Notes: generated by a model from the letters alone, not told the origin. Positions 36,072 to 45,719 are shown, counted from the stretch's first letter. The stretch is 64,000 nucleotides of DNA from UPXZ01 sp049840795 (GCA_049840795.1 JASGJK010000005.1:33614-97613), one strand, 5' to 3'. Translations and numbers: made by a program.

Positions 36072-36962
36072 TTATTTGTAAATTTCTTTTTTGGCAGCAA
36101 GAAGCGTGTTTTTCATTAATGCAATACGTGTCATTAAACCCACTCCGCCCGGAACAGGAGTTATGAAAGATGCTTTTTGAGAAACATTGGCAAAATCAAC
36201 ATCCCCTTTCAACTTAAATCCGGATTTAGTTTCGGACGACGGTACACGGGTTGTACCTACATCGATGATTACTACGCCATCTTTTACCATATCCGCTTTC
36301 AAAAACTCGGGACTACCAAGTGCGGCAATGATAATATCTGCCTGAAGGCATATATCTTTTAAACCTTTAGTACGGCTGTGGCATACCGTTACCGTAGCGT
36401 CGCCGGGATAACCTTTTTGCATCATAAGTGAAGCTATGGGTTTGCCTATTATATTGCTGCGTCCTATTACGACACAATTTTTGCCGGAGGTTTCAATGTT
36501 ATATCTTTTCAATAGCTCGATGATTCCTGATGGTGTAGCAGAAACAAAACAAGGTAAACCGATGGACATTCTGCCTACATTAACAGGATGAAACCCGTCA
36601 ACATCTTTTCTGTAATCGATAGTTTCAATGATTTTTTCTTCTTGAATATGCTTTGGTAAGGGAAGTTGTACGATAAAACCGTCTATTTCCTCATTTTTAT
36701 TTAATTTATCAACTTCTTCCAAAAGGATCTTCTCTGTTACGTCATCTTCAAAGCGTATCAGTGTGGACGCAAAACCGCAATCGCCACAATCTTTAACTTT
36801 ACCGGCAACGTACGATTCGCTTCCTCCATCGTGTCCAACAATAATAACTGCCAGATGTGGCGCACGTTTGCCGGAGGCGACTATACTCTTTACTTCCTCT
36901 GCTATTTCAAGTTTTATTTGTTGCGAGATCTCTTTGCCGTCAATAAGTTTCATATCTGCCAT
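36072..36962 (-). CDS. folD: Methylenetetrahydrofolate dehydrogenase/cyclohydrolase
   Basis: The 296-residue FolD is complete. It shows VIIVGHDGGSESYVAGKVKDC (catalytic region with lysine), DGFIVQLPLPKHI, KDVDGFHPVNVGRM, CVVIGRSNIIGKPIASLMMQKG (NADP site), VIIDVGTTRVPS and TPVPGGVGLMTRIALMKNTL. It interconverts methylene-, methenyl- and formyl-THF in the cytoplasm. It lies downstream of ffh on the same strand but after a terminator. The start could also be the ATG at 36953 (MKLIDGKEI). Confidence 0.96.
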   Translation of the reverse strand: MADMKLIDGKEISQQIKLEIAEEVKSIVASGKRAPHLAVIIVGHDGGSESYVAGKVKDCGDCGFASTLIRFEDDVTEKILLEEVDKLNKNEEIDGFIVQLPLPKHIQEEKIIETIDYRKDVDGFHPVNVGRMSIGLPCFVSATPSGIIELLKRYNIETSGKNCVVIGRSNIIGKPIASLMMQKGYPGDATVTVCHSRTKGLKDICLQADIIIAALGSPEFLKADMVKDGVVIIDVGTTRVPSSETKSGFKLKGDVDFANVSQKASFITPVPGGVGLMTRIALMKNTLLAAKKEIYK

Positions 36963-37015
36963 ATAAATCCCTCACAAGGGAAAGTTTAATTAATAAATAT
37001 CGATATCCTGATATT

Positions 37016-37063
37016 AAAAAGCCCTCCGTAAATATCTCCTTTCGGGTGTTGGGGGGGGCTTTG
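37016..37063 (-). terminator. Terminator after ffh
   Basis: On the minus strand AAAGCCCCCC pairs with GGAGGGCTTT around an apical loop, followed by TTTTT. It lies directly after the ffh stop codon. Confidence 0.7.
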
Positions 37064-37066
37064 TTT

Positions 37067-38383
37067 TTATCTTTTCTTTTTTATTTTAGAAGCCTGTTTT
37101 ACTGTTGCCATTCTCATCATTTTACTCATTTGCTCAAATTGCTTCAGCAGCCTGTTAACTTCCACTATGGTCGTTCCACTTCCGTCGGCAATACGGTTTT
37201 TTCTGCTTCCGTTTAATACGCTCGGATTTTGTCGTTCATAAAGGGTCATTGATTGAATAATTGCTTCTATTCCTTTAAACGCGTCGTTGTCTATATCTAA
37301 GTCTTTTATCTGTCTTCCAACGCCGGGTATCATAGAAGCTAAGTCTTTTATATTCCCCATTTTTTTGATTTGCTGAATTTGCGACATAAAATCCTCAAAG
37401 TCAAATTGGTTCTTGGCTATCTTTTTACTTATCCGGCGGGCTTCCTCCTCATCATATTGTTCTTGAGCACGTTCAACCAACGACACGATATCTCCCATCC
37501 CGAGTATTCTGTCTGCCATACGTTCAGGGTAAAACACATCAAGTGCATCCATCTTTTCGCCCGTACCCACAAACTTAATAGGCTTATTTACTACCGACCG
37601 AATAGAAAGCGCTGCACCACCACGGGTATCGCCATCTAATTTTGTGAGTATAACTCCGTCGAAATCAAGTTTATCGTTAAATTCTTTAGCGGTATTTACG
37701 GCGTCTTGTCCTGTCATAGCATCAACAACAAACAAAATTTCCTGAGGGGTGATTGCTTTTTTGATAGCCGCAATTTCGTTCATCATTTGTTCATCAATAG
37801 CTAAACGGCCCGCAGTATCCACTACCACTACATCGTAACCCATTTGTTTAGCGTGTTTGATAGCTTCTTCGGCAATTTTTACAGGATTTTTTTGTGTTTC
37901 ATCCGAAAACACCGGAACGCTCAATTGTTCGCCTAATACTTTTAATTGCTCGATAGCAGCCGGACGATATACGTCACAAGCAACTAAAAGCGGTCTTTTT
38001 CCTCTTTTTGTTTTGAGTAAATTGGCAAGTTTACCGGAGAATGTGGTTTTACCCGAACCTTGCAGACCGGACATTAAAATCACAGCCGGCGAACCTTTCA
38101 GATCGATGTCCACACTGCTTCCTCCCATAAGGGTGGTAAGCTCATCGTGCACAATTTTCACCATCAATTGTTGTGGTTTAAGTGCGGTGAGCACATTTTG
38201 TCCGATGGCTTTTTCTTTTACAGTTTCTGTAAAGACTTTAGCTGTTTTGAAGTTGACATCGGCATCAAGCAATGCTTTTCTAACATCTTTAAGTGTTTCC
38301 GCTACATTGATTTCTGTAATTTTGCCTTCGCCTTTAAGTATTTTAAACGACCTTTCGAGTCTGTCACTTAGGTTTTCAAACAT
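37067..38383 (-). CDS. ffh: Signal recognition particle GTPase Ffh (SRP54)
   Basis: The 438-residue protein has the SRP54 N-domain (MFENLSDRLERSFKILKGEG), the GTPase G-domain with P-loop GLQGSGKTTFSGKLA, DTAGRL, TKLDGDTRGGAAL and GTGEKMDALDVFYPERM, and the methionine-rich M-domain (FEDFMSQIQQIKKMGNIKDL, GSRKNRIADGSGTTI, QFEQMSKMMRMATV). It pairs with 4.5S RNA to target membrane proteins co-translationally. It has its own promoter at 38476-38505. It is intact. Confidence 0.97.
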   Translation of the reverse strand: MFENLSDRLERSFKILKGEGKITEINVAETLKDVRKALLDADVNFKTAKVFTETVKEKAIGQNVLTALKPQQLMVKIVHDELTTLMGGSSVDIDLKGSPAVILMSGLQGSGKTTFSGKLANLLKTKRGKRPLLVACDVYRPAAIEQLKVLGEQLSVPVFSDETQKNPVKIAEEAIKHAKQMGYDVVVVDTAGRLAIDEQMMNEIAAIKKAITPQEILFVVDAMTGQDAVNTAKEFNDKLDFDGVILTKLDGDTRGGAALSIRSVVNKPIKFVGTGEKMDALDVFYPERMADRILGMGDIVSLVERAQEQYDEEEARRISKKIAKNQFDFEDFMSQIQQIKKMGNIKDLASMIPGVGRQIKDLDIDNDAFKGIEAIIQSMTLYERQNPSVLNGSRKNRIADGSGTTIVEVNRLLKQFEQMSKMMRMATVKQASKIKKKR

Positions 38384-38475
38384 ATATTAATTAGTTGCTA
38401 TTTACAAGCTACGGAGCTGATAATGTAGCTTGTAATTATTTTAATAAATTGATTTTTCGGACTTTTTTGAGAGTG

Positions 38476-38505
38476 CAAAGGTACAAAAAATGAATTGATT
38501 ACCAA
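38476..38505 (-). promoter_or_regulatory. Promoter of ffh
   Basis: On the minus strand TTG (38503-38505) and TACCTTTG (38476-38483) are spaced by 19 bp, matching the Bacteroidetes -33/-7 consensus. Confidence 0.7.
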
Positions 38506-38530
38506 AGATGAAATTAAACGTATTGAAAGT

Positions 38531-39034
38531 CTAAAATCGGATTTGATTGGTGACTACCTCTTCGGTATATGTTACTATGCCGTTCGGGACGAAAATTTTA
38601 TACGTGAGATGAATTTTTAACTGTAAGTTTTTGATGTCTTTTTCAGAAACGTTTTTGTTAAAAAAACCGGGAATGGTTTCGTTCTTTAATAAAAAAACCT
38701 GTACTTCCGATTCTTCTCTTCGCAAATAGGTTCCTGAATTTTTATCGAAACTGATAAAATATAATCGGTTGGAGTTGCCAATGGAACTGCCAGATTCATC
38801 ATAAGCCATTGCGGTAGCAAATGATGTAGATCGACCTATTTCGTTGCCAAATTCAGTCAGGCGACACATATCGCTTATAATTATAGGATCATTTCCTTTG
38901 TTTATAAGTGTAAGTTTAATCCAAGTCAGATTTCCATCAAGAATTTTTTCGATTCTTGTGCCTACGGTGCCTTGTTGCGCTGAAATAGTAAATGCTTGAA
39001 GAATGAATATTATGAAAATTAGAATAAATCGCAT
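38531..39034 (-). CDS. Hypothetical secreted protein
   Basis: The 167-residue protein starts with a signal peptide (MRFILIFIIFILQAFTISAQ). A beta-rich body follows (LTWIKLTLINKGNDPIIISD, NRLYFISFDKNSGTYLRREE, LQLKIHLTYKIFVPNGIVTY). I recognise no family. It is transcribed toward ffh, and an IS1595 copy lies 28 bp upstream of its start, possibly separating it from its native promoter. The periplasmic or surface role is inference from the signal peptide. Confidence 0.6.
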   Translation of the reverse strand: MRFILIFIIFILQAFTISAQQGTVGTRIEKILDGNLTWIKLTLINKGNDPIIISDMCRLTEFGNEIGRSTSFATAMAYDESGSSIGNSNRLYFISFDKNSGTYLRREESEVQVFLLKNETIPGFFNKNVSEKDIKNLQLKIHLTYKIFVPNGIVTYTEEVVTNQIRF

Positions 39035-39074
39035 CGTTTTTAGAGAAATAATAAAAAAGAATTGGTATAGGCGC

Positions 39075-39623
39075 TTAGTTCGCTGTTGTTATTTTATTTT
39101 TAATCAATCTCTTAGGTTCGCTTAGAACCATCCTTTTTATGAGTAAATCGAAGATTGACCCCATCATTGTCCGTCTATTATAACGAAAATGATATTCATC
39201 GAGATAACCTTGCATCCGTTCTTTTGAACAATGGTGGTGTATTCCTCGTAGCCATCCCTGAATGTTCATTATGTGAATATGCAACTGCTGCATGCCTTTC
39301 CCTTTCTCCGAAGGTATTTGTTCTAAGTTTGGATAGTCTTTTTTCAATGGTAAATAACCTTTCCAAACATCAGTAATAACATTTGCATCGTTGCTGATAT
39401 ATGTTTGAAAAAATGGTCTAAATTCTTTGCTCGAAGCATGCTCAATTACTTGTGCATAAGCTCGACCAACACCTTTTTTATCTTCCAAAATTTCAAGCCC
39501 AACAATTACTAACTTCTTTTTACTGTCGCCACTACGACCAACTTTACCTTCTTCGTATTCTCCTATGAGAAACTCATCAACCTGAACTTTGCCCTCCAAT
39601 CGGCTTTTACGGCTACTTGTCAT
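39075..39623 (-). CDS. IS1595 transposase catalytic part (copy 2)
   Basis: This is identical in translation to the catalytic segment of copy 1 (first site GKVQVDEFLIGEYEEGKVGR, second NVITDVWKGY). It is preceded in frame by the same TAG codon. The upstream zinc-ribbon segment is in another frame, so this copy is doubly broken. Confidence 0.88.
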   Translation of the reverse strand: MTSSRKSRLEGKVQVDEFLIGEYEEGKVGRSGDSKKKLVIVGLEILEDKKGVGRAYAQVIEHASSKEFRPFFQTYISNDANVITDVWKGYLPLKKDYPNLEQIPSEKGKGMQQLHIHIMNIQGWLRGIHHHCSKERMQGYLDEYHFRYNRRTMMGSIFDLLIKRMVLSEPKRLIKNKITTAN

Positions 39624-39642
39624 TGCTTGTTGGATTTTCCAC

Positions 39643-40002
39643 TTAAATTCCCATACTGTTTTCTAACGCAATCCAAATTCCTCTGACAATTCCAATGAAG
39701 ACATTCCTTTCTTCTTGGTGGTCAATTTCAAAACAGATATGAAATGCGATAAGCAATGAAAATTTCAACTTGTCAAACATAGTTCCAGAAGTAGGGCTTT
39801 CATCGTAATTGCATTTGGCGCAACGATGTGAATAGGGCTTTTTGCCTTTGCCAAATTTCAAATGACCACACTTCTTACATTGGTAAGGATGCTCGGCTGA
39901 CCATTTTATTTCTGAAACATAGCGATAGCAATCCTCCTGTGTCTGAAAATATTTATTGAACTCTATTGAATTCACTCCTATATATTGTTTCCTAATATCC
40001 AC
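39643..40002 (-). CDS. IS1595 transposase N-terminal part (copy 2, frameshifted)
   Basis: The zinc ribbon (CKKCGHLKF, CAKCNYDESPTSG) is present. Where copy 1 reads ..TGTTTTAAAATTAGCACC, this copy reads ..TGTTTTGAAATTGACCACC, shifting frame after FHICFEI so that DHQEERNVFIGIVRG replaces the true sequence. Confidence 0.85.
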   Translation of the reverse strand: MDIRKQYIGVNSIEFNKYFQTQEDCYRYVSEIKWSAEHPYQCKKCGHLKFGKGKKPYSHRCAKCNYDESPTSGTMFDKLKFSLLIAFHICFEIDHQEERNVFIGIVRGIWIALENSMGI

Positions 40003-40132
40003 GCTACAAAAGTAGCAGATTTATCCAAAATTACAGCGAACTAAACGCCTATACCAAAAAAAGAATTTAGGGCTATCTATAAAACTTATTTTTCTTGAAT
40101 TTATTTTCTTGAACATAAAATTGTAATTAATA

Positions 40133-40163
40133 AAGTCCGACTGAAACATTATCAATCGGACTT
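40133..40163 (-). terminator. Terminator hairpin after the decayed outer-membrane protein gene
   Basis: AAGTCCGA (40133-40140) pairs with TCGGACTT (40156-40163). On the minus strand a TTTATT tract follows. Confidence 0.65.
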
Positions 40164-40187
40164 AAACAAAAAGTGTGCAATTTTTTC

Positions 40188-40790
40188 TCAGAAGCGTTTT
40201 CCTATTGTTATTCCGACTCTTGGATGTGTTTCAATAACTTTGTCGCCAAAAACTCGTCCTATCCCCAAGCTAAATTCTCCTATCCAATTGTTTTTCGCCA
40301 AAAACTTATATCCGCCGGCAACTCCTATGTCCTAATCCCAGATAGGCTTTGCTTTGAGGAACTGGGGTGCCGGTGTAACGGTTTGAATATCTATAGGTGT
40401 AGTCATAATAACTGTATTGGCTATTATCATAGTAATAGTACGCTTTTTGAATGATAAGACCGGTATTTCCTTCGATATAAAAACCGGCACAACGATTACT
40501 TTCACTAAAATAAAGTCGTCCGTAAGGTATTAATGCTCTGATGTTGTTTGTTTCAAAGTTATCAATAGAAGCGGATACGGCTAACCTTACTCCGAAATTA
40601 TCGTCAACAAGTCTCTCGTAATTTACTTCGGGTAACCCCCGATTGCCGATTCCAATAAATTGAGATGTAACTCGTTTTCCGGATATTTTTTGAAGTTGGA
40701 ATTATGACTATTGGTGTTGTCTGATTGCTGTGCATAGACAAACACTCCGATTAGCACGAACAGAATTATAAATCTAACCCTTTTGTGCAT
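40188..40790 (-). pseudogene. DUF3575-like outer-membrane beta-barrel protein, broken by two frameshifts
   Basis: The minus strand from the ATG at 40790 reads MHKRVRFIILFVLIGVFVYAQ (signal peptide), then HSNFKKYPENELHLNLL-like text. One added G near 40638 continues it as IGIGNRGLPEVNYERLVDD..NFGVRLAVSASI..GRLYFSESNRCAGFYIEGN.. to SKAYLGLG. Removing one C near 40328 then gives IGVAGGYKFLAKNNWIGEF..GKRF and TGA at 40188. The restored product of about 200 residues is a small outer-membrane barrel of the DUF3575 type, ending in the usual aromatic residue. As written, no frame exceeds about 110 useful codons. Confidence 0.75.
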
Positions 40791-40828
40791 TTATTTTCCG
40801 GCAATTTTACAATTATTGTCTGAAATTT

Positions 40829-42661
40829 CTAATTACCATTCATTGAAATTAAAAGTTCTTCGTTGTTTTCGGTGCGTTCCATACGCTCTTTTAAAAATTC
40901 CATAGCTTCAATCGAATTCATATCGGCAAGATAGCGTCTCAGCACCCACATTCTGTTTAGAGTATCCTGATTGAGCAATAAATCGTCACGACGCGTACTT
41001 GAAGCCATAATATCAACGGCAGGGAATATGCGTTTATTCGATAATTTCCGGTCAAGTTGGAGTTCCATATTACCGGTACCTTTAAATTCTTCAAAAATTA
41101 CTTCATCCATTTTCGAGCCGGTTTCAGTCAAAGCAGTTGCGATGATGGTTAAACTACCTCCGTTTTCTATATTACGAGCTGCACCAAAGAAGCGTTTTGG
41201 CTTGTGTAGGGCATTTGCGTCAACCCCTCCCGAAAGAACTTTTCCTGAAGCCGGTGATACCGTGTTGTACGCTCTGGCTAAACGGGTGATGGAGTCGAGT
41301 AAAATAACCACATCTTGTCCGCACTCTACCATACGTTTTGCTTTTTCGTGTACCATACTGGCAACTTTTACGTGCCGTTCAGCCGGCTCATCAAAGGTTG
41401 ACGAGATTACTTCTGCTTTTACGCTACGTGCCATATCCGTTACCTCTTCGGGGCGTTCGTCAATTAGTAATACAATCATATATACTTCCGGATGGTTTGA
41501 CGAAATAGCATTTGCTATCTCTTTGAGAAGTACTGTTTTACCTGTTTTTGGCTGTGCCACTATTAATCCGCGCTGCCCTTTACCTATAGGCGAAAACAGA
41601 TCGACAAAACGAGTAGAAAGCCTATCTTTTTTGCCGGTATTCAGTGTGAATTTTTCGTCGGGGAAAAGAGGAATTAAATGTTCAAAAGGAACGCGATCTC
41701 GAACATACTCCGGAGAACGTCCGTTTATTTGAAGAACTCGTACGAGCGGGAAGTATTTTTCACCTTCTTTTGGAGGGCGAATGGAACCTTTTACGGTATC
41801 GCCTGTTTTAAGACCGAATAGTTTTATTTGTGATTGAGAAACATAAATATCGTCAGGAGAAGAGAGATAATTATAATCGGGTGACCGAAGAAAACCGTAA
41901 CCATCGGCAAGAATTTCTAATGTTCCTGTACCTTCCAGCACTTCTTCAAAGTCAAATGCTTTTTCCTTGTCGGAAGAGGAATTCATCGAAAACTTTTGTT
42001 TGTTGTTTCTATTGTTTTGCTGTTGAACGTTTTTTTGTTCTTGTTTGGGTAATTGGTTGTTGTTTTGTGGTTTACTTGGTTCTTTGTATTCGAAGTTTTC
42101 AAATTCATCTTTAGACTCTGCTGTGTTGTTTAGCTGGGTTTTAGTTATTAATTTGATTTTATTTTCCTCGTTAGCTTGCTCTTTGGAAGTCTCTTTTGGG
42201 GTGTCAGCTACCTTCTCTACGTTGTTTGTTTCGTTTGTAGTTTTTTCTTCTTTTTTCTTGTTTTTAGGAGCTTTCTTTTTTTGAAGTTGTTGTGGCTCTT
42301 CTTTTGCAGATAAAGAAATAGGGTCGGTTTTAGGCGTAATTACTTGGTTCGGTTTTTCTCCTTCAGATTTTCTTGTTTCCGGAGTTTCTACGTTGTTAGC
42401 AGACTTGGTTTTGTGGTCAACCTTTTTTTGAACGCCGTCTTTTTTGGATACAATGCGCATTCTTTTTTTCTTGTCTCCTTCTTGAGCCTCGGCATTTGCC
42501 GTTTTACGTTGCGCATTTACAATAGCTTGTTTGTCAAGGATGTCGTAAATTAACGTGTCTTTTGAGGTTGATGATGAAATTTTAAGTCCTAATTCGGTTG
42601 CAATTTCTTTCAGTTCTGAAATTTCTTTGGAGTTTAATTGCAAAATGTTGTAAGTTGTCAT
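40829..42661 (-). CDS. rho: Transcription termination factor Rho with long N-terminal insert
   Basis: The 610-residue Rho carries an N-terminal SAP-like helix pair (LNSKEISELKEIATELGLKI), then about 190 residues of low-complexity Lys/Glu/Asn/Gln-rich sequence. The conserved core follows: the RNA-binding cold-shock domain (LADGYGFLRSPDYNYLSSPDDIYVS), Walker A (GLIVAQPKTGKTVLLKEIAN), Walker B (VVILLDSITRLARAYN), the Q-loop/R-loop regions (SGGVDANALHKPKRFFGAAR) and GTGNMELQLDRKLSNKRIFP. A charged insert here is usual in Bacteroidetes Rho. It is a hexameric helicase that terminates transcription and contacts NusG, whose gene lies at 63265 with a striking acidic insert. It is intact. Confidence 0.96.
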   Translation of the reverse strand: MTTYNILQLNSKEISELKEIATELGLKISSSTSKDTLIYDILDKQAIVNAQRKTANAEAQEGDKKKRMRIVSKKDGVQKKVDHKTKSANNVETPETRKSEGEKPNQVITPKTDPISLSAKEEPQQLQKKKAPKNKKKEEKTTNETNNVEKVADTPKETSKEQANEENKIKLITKTQLNNTAESKDEFENFEYKEPSKPQNNNQLPKQEQKNVQQQNNRNNKQKFSMNSSSDKEKAFDFEEVLEGTGTLEILADGYGFLRSPDYNYLSSPDDIYVSQSQIKLFGLKTGDTVKGSIRPPKEGEKYFPLVRVLQINGRSPEYVRDRVPFEHLIPLFPDEKFTLNTGKKDRLSTRFVDLFSPIGKGQRGLIVAQPKTGKTVLLKEIANAISSNHPEVYMIVLLIDERPEEVTDMARSVKAEVISSTFDEPAERHVKVASMVHEKAKRMVECGQDVVILLDSITRLARAYNTVSPASGKVLSGGVDANALHKPKRFFGAARNIENGGSLTIIATALTETGSKMDEVIFEEFKGTGNMELQLDRKLSNKRIFPAVDIMASSTRRDDLLLNQDTLNRMWVLRRYLADMNSIEAMEFLKERMERTENNEELLISMNGN

Positions 42662-42791
42662 AAATAAATGTTGTAAAAAAACGTGGGGAGAGTTGTGCTT
42701 TATGTTAAAGCAACACTAAATTTTTAAATACTATAACTTAATAGATTAATAATAAATAGCCGGACGACTACGAGATTGTATAGAATCCGTG

Positions 42792-42799
42792 CAAAGATA
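42792..42799 (-). promoter_or_regulatory. Likely rho promoter -7 element
   Basis: TATCTTTG on the minus strand lies about 130 bp before the rho start. The -33 TTG is not well matched. Confidence 0.45.
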
Positions 42800-42861
42800 T
42801 AAATTTCTTTGAAATTAAAACGTTAAATCGAAAATAATGTTGAAAAAACAGTAAGTTTTTC

Positions 42862-44193
42862 TTAAAGATTAACATTTATCTCAAAAATACGGGTTGTTTT
42901 TTCGCTTATTTTGAAGCGATTATCTATTCTCATTCCGATAATCCATACAATATCCTCGTTTGAAGCGATTACTAAAGTGTGTTGCTTGGTGATTAAATCA
43001 ACTTTTTCGTCAATCAAAAAATTGCTCACTTTCTTAAAATTTTGCATCCCGAAAGGTTTGAAAATATCCCCTGGTCGCCATTTGCGGACAACAAGCGGAA
43101 ATTTTAGTTTGTCATAGTTAAGGTGTATTTTGTATTTGCTTTTGGATACAATAAAATCGGTGTCTTTTTTCTTTATCGCAAATGTGAGAGCTATGGGTGT
43201 ATCCAGCCGTGCTTGGTCTTTTTCTATTAACACTTCGTTAGCTTCATTCTCTAGTTCGGTATTTTTAATCAAAATAAGATAATCCCTGTCTTTTATCAAG
43301 ATGTAATCGGCGGAATAAAATTTGAGTCCGGAGTTACTTGTTAAATTATCTGTAACTTGATTTACAACGTCAGGATGAAATGAATAGGGCTGTAAAATTT
43401 CAAAAAGTACGGTTCGAATGTCTGCCTGCTGTTGTAGCTTTTTTATGTTTATGTGTAATTTGTTGTCTTTTATAATGGTGATTTCTTGCTTTATTTCTTG
43501 AATGGTTTGTTCAAATATCTTCCACGTTCCCTGAAGCCGCTCGGTGGTTTCGCTCAATGTCTGTTTGATGGACGGATTTATTTCTGCCAATGCCGGAATG
43601 ATTTGTAACCTGATTTTATTGCGTACAAAGTCTGTGTCTGCGTTTGTGCTGTCAGTGACGAAATTTAAGTGATTTTTTGTTGCGTAACTTTCTATTTCTT
43701 GCCGAGTGCAACAAAGTAACGGACGAATTATTTTCCCGTTAATCGGTTCAATGCCTTTTAAACCACGTAAACCTGTACCACGAATTAAATTCATCAAAAG
43801 TGTCTCTATTGAATCATCCTTGTGGTGAGCAACGGCAATGTATGGAGAATTATATTTTTGTCTTAAATTTTCAAACCAGTTATATCTGAGATCGCGGGCT
43901 GCCATTTCAATGGAGAGTTTGTGTTTACGTGCATAGGCTTTTGTATCGAAATCAATTTTTTCAAAAGGGAGTTGAAGCTTATCTGCCAAACGATGTACTA
44001 CCTCTTCATCTCGGCTTGATTCTTCTCCCCTTAAATGGAAATTACAGTGAGCTATCACACATTTGTAGTCTAATTTGTTTAATATCTGCAACATAACTAC
44101 GGAATCAATACCGCCACTGATTCCTAAAATAAGCTTAGTGTGGGGGGTAAGTTTTAATTCTTCTGCAATAAATCGGCTGATTTTGTGTCGCAT
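42862..44193 (-). CDS. tilS: tRNA(Ile)-lysidine synthase
   Basis: I start at the ATG at 44193 (MRHKISRFIAEELKLTPHTK), 18 codons inside the longest frame, because family alignment begins there. The PP-loop ATPase motif GISGGIDSVVMLQILNKL, IAHCNFHLRGEESSRDEEVV, IAVAHHKDDSIETLLMNLIRGTGLRGL and RNKIRLQIIPAL are all present, followed by the C-terminal TilS domains (FPLVVRKWRPGDIFKPFGM). It lysidinylates C34 of tRNA-Ile(CAU), an essential decoding step. It is full length and intact. Confidence 0.94.
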   Translation of the reverse strand: MRHKISRFIAEELKLTPHTKLILGISGGIDSVVMLQILNKLDYKCVIAHCNFHLRGEESSRDEEVVHRLADKLQLPFEKIDFDTKAYARKHKLSIEMAARDLRYNWFENLRQKYNSPYIAVAHHKDDSIETLLMNLIRGTGLRGLKGIEPINGKIIRPLLCCTRQEIESYATKNHLNFVTDSTNADTDFVRNKIRLQIIPALAEINPSIKQTLSETTERLQGTWKIFEQTIQEIKQEITIIKDNKLHINIKKLQQQADIRTVLFEILQPYSFHPDVVNQVTDNLTSNSGLKFYSADYILIKDRDYLILIKNTELENEANEVLIEKDQARLDTPIALTFAIKKKDTDFIVSKSKYKIHLNYDKLKFPLVVRKWRPGDIFKPFGMQNFKKVSNFLIDEKVDLITKQHTLVIASNEDIVWIIGMRIDNRFKISEKTTRIFEINVNL

Positions 44194-44432
44194 TTTGTTG
44201 AAATGTGGTAACTTTGTAAAAATAGGAAACAAGCTTTTAAGCAACAAAAGTACAAATAATATCTTGATCTATCGCAAAACAATTACTTCATACGTTTTTA
44301 TCGATTGTTTAATTATCAAATGAAAATCGTTGTATATGCTTTACTTAGTGTGTCTCTTGATGATATTGAAATTGTCGGTGGTGTCACTTAGGCTTTGTTT
44401 CCTGAAAATGCGACAATACAAAAGATTAGGCC

Positions 44433-45719
44433 ATGAATTATAATCAAACCATTGAATATCTATACAATAGCCTGCCGGTATTTCATCATATCGGTGGAGC
44501 GGCATACAAACCCGGATTGGAAAATTCCATCCGCTTGATGAGTTTGCTTCATAATCCACAAAATAGCTATAAGACCATTCACGTTGCCGGAACGAACGGT
44601 AAAGGTTCTGTGTCTCATTCTTTGGCGGCGATATTGCAATCGGCAGGTTATCATGTCGGATTATACACTTCGCCTCATTTGGTGGATTTTAAAGAGCGTA
44701 TTCGTGTCGATGGCGAAATGATTGATGAAGAATATGTGATTGATTTTGTCGAAGAAAACAAACAACTTTTTGAAGAGATTAAGCCCTCTTTTTTTGAAAC
44801 TACAATGGCGATGTCTTTTGCTTACTTTGCTCATTGTAAAGTAGATGTAGCTGTGATTGAGGTTGGATTGGGGGGGAGATTAGATAGTACGAATATTATA
44901 GCGCCGGTACTTTCGGTTATCACAAATATCAGCTATGACCATACGCAATTTTTAGGCAATACACTTCAGAAAATTGCTTCGGAAAAAGCAGGAATTATCA
45001 AGCCCTATACACCCGTAGTTGTCGGAGAATCGCTGCCGGAAACCAAGTTGGTGTTCATTGAAAAAGCGAATAAGGAAAATGCGCGAATTGTCTTTGCTGA
45101 AGATATTTATAATGTCGAATTTATTGATTATGAGGAAAACTCAGCCGTATTTAATATCGGCGATTATAAAATGCTGAAATTAGGATTGAAGGGCGAATAT
45201 CAATATAAGAATGTGGTAACAATACTATCAGCTATTGATGAATTGGTACACGCAGGCTTTGTTATTAAAGAAGATTCTGTCAGATATGGTTTGGAAAACG
45301 TGGTGAGACTTACCGGATTACAAGGAAGATGGCAAATTTTGCAGAATCATCCGTTGACAATCGCTGACACAGGACACAACAAAGCTGGAATTAAATTTGT
45401 GGTAAATCAACTTAAACGTCAGAAATACAACAAATTGCATGTTATTATTGGCATGGTCAATGATAAAGATATTTCCGGTGTATTGGCTTTGCTACCATCG
45501 GACGCTGAATATTATTTTACCAATGCTCACATTGAGCGTGCATTACAAGCGGAAACACTAAAAGAGGAGGCAGAAAAATATAAGCTGACGGGCAATATCT
45601 ATTCTTCGGTAGAGCAAGCGGTGAAAGAAGCATCGAAAAACGCAGGTGATGAAGATTTAATTTTTATCGGAGGGAGTAATTTTGTTGTAGGTGAAGCATT
45701 GCCCTTATTCCCAAAATAA
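44433..45719 (+). CDS. folC: Folylpolyglutamate/dihydrofolate synthase
   Basis: The 428-residue FolC shows the Mur-ligase P-loop HVAGTNGKGSVSHSLAAILQ, then GLYTSPHLVDFKERIRVDG, VGLGGRLDSTNII, ITNISYDHTQFLGNTLQKIASEKAGIIK and the C-domain ADTGHNKAGIKFVVNQL and FTNAHIERALQAETL. It adds glutamates to folates (and may make dihydrofolate) in the cytoplasm. It starts about 185 bp from the divergent tilS gene. An IS30 element lies about 140 bp after it. It is intact. Confidence 0.95.
   Translation: MNYNQTIEYLYNSLPVFHHIGGAAYKPGLENSIRLMSLLHNPQNSYKTIHVAGTNGKGSVSHSLAAILQSAGYHVGLYTSPHLVDFKERIRVDGEMIDEEYVIDFVEENKQLFEEIKPSFFETTMAMSFAYFAHCKVDVAVIEVGLGGRLDSTNIIAPVLSVITNISYDHTQFLGNTLQKIASEKAGIIKPYTPVVVGESLPETKLVFIEKANKENARIVFAEDIYNVEFIDYEENSAVFNIGDYKMLKLGLKGEYQYKNVVTILSAIDELVHAGFVIKEDSVRYGLENVVRLTGLQGRWQILQNHPLTIADTGHNKAGIKFVVNQLKRQKYNKLHVIIGMVNDKDISGVLALLPSDAEYYFTNAHIERALQAETLKEEAEKYKLTGNIYSSVEQAVKEASKNAGDEDLIFIGGSNFVVGEALPLFPK

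Larger units (their letters stand above)
39062..40057 (-). mobile_element. IS1595-family insertion sequence, copy 2 (996 bp)
   Basis: It shares the ends of copy 1 (TTGGTATAGGCG..CGCCTATACCAA) in the opposite orientation. A perfect 8-bp target duplication AAAAAGAA flanks it (39054-39061 and 40058-40065). It is one base longer than copy 1 because of an extra base in the transposase gene near 39722. Confidence 0.95.

Noticed and set aside
37857..38390. 177-codon open frame opposite ffh
   Set aside because: It is antisense to the conserved G-domain of ffh; its composition follows from the other strand's codons.
40971..41732. 253-codon open frame on the plus strand opposite rho
   Set aside because: It is a mirror of the strongly conserved rho frame on the other strand, with no start signal or family resemblance.
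44300..44432. Short plus-strand frame MKIVVYALLSVSLDD before folC
   Set aside because: It has only 23 codons, no conserved pattern, and is probably the folC leader.
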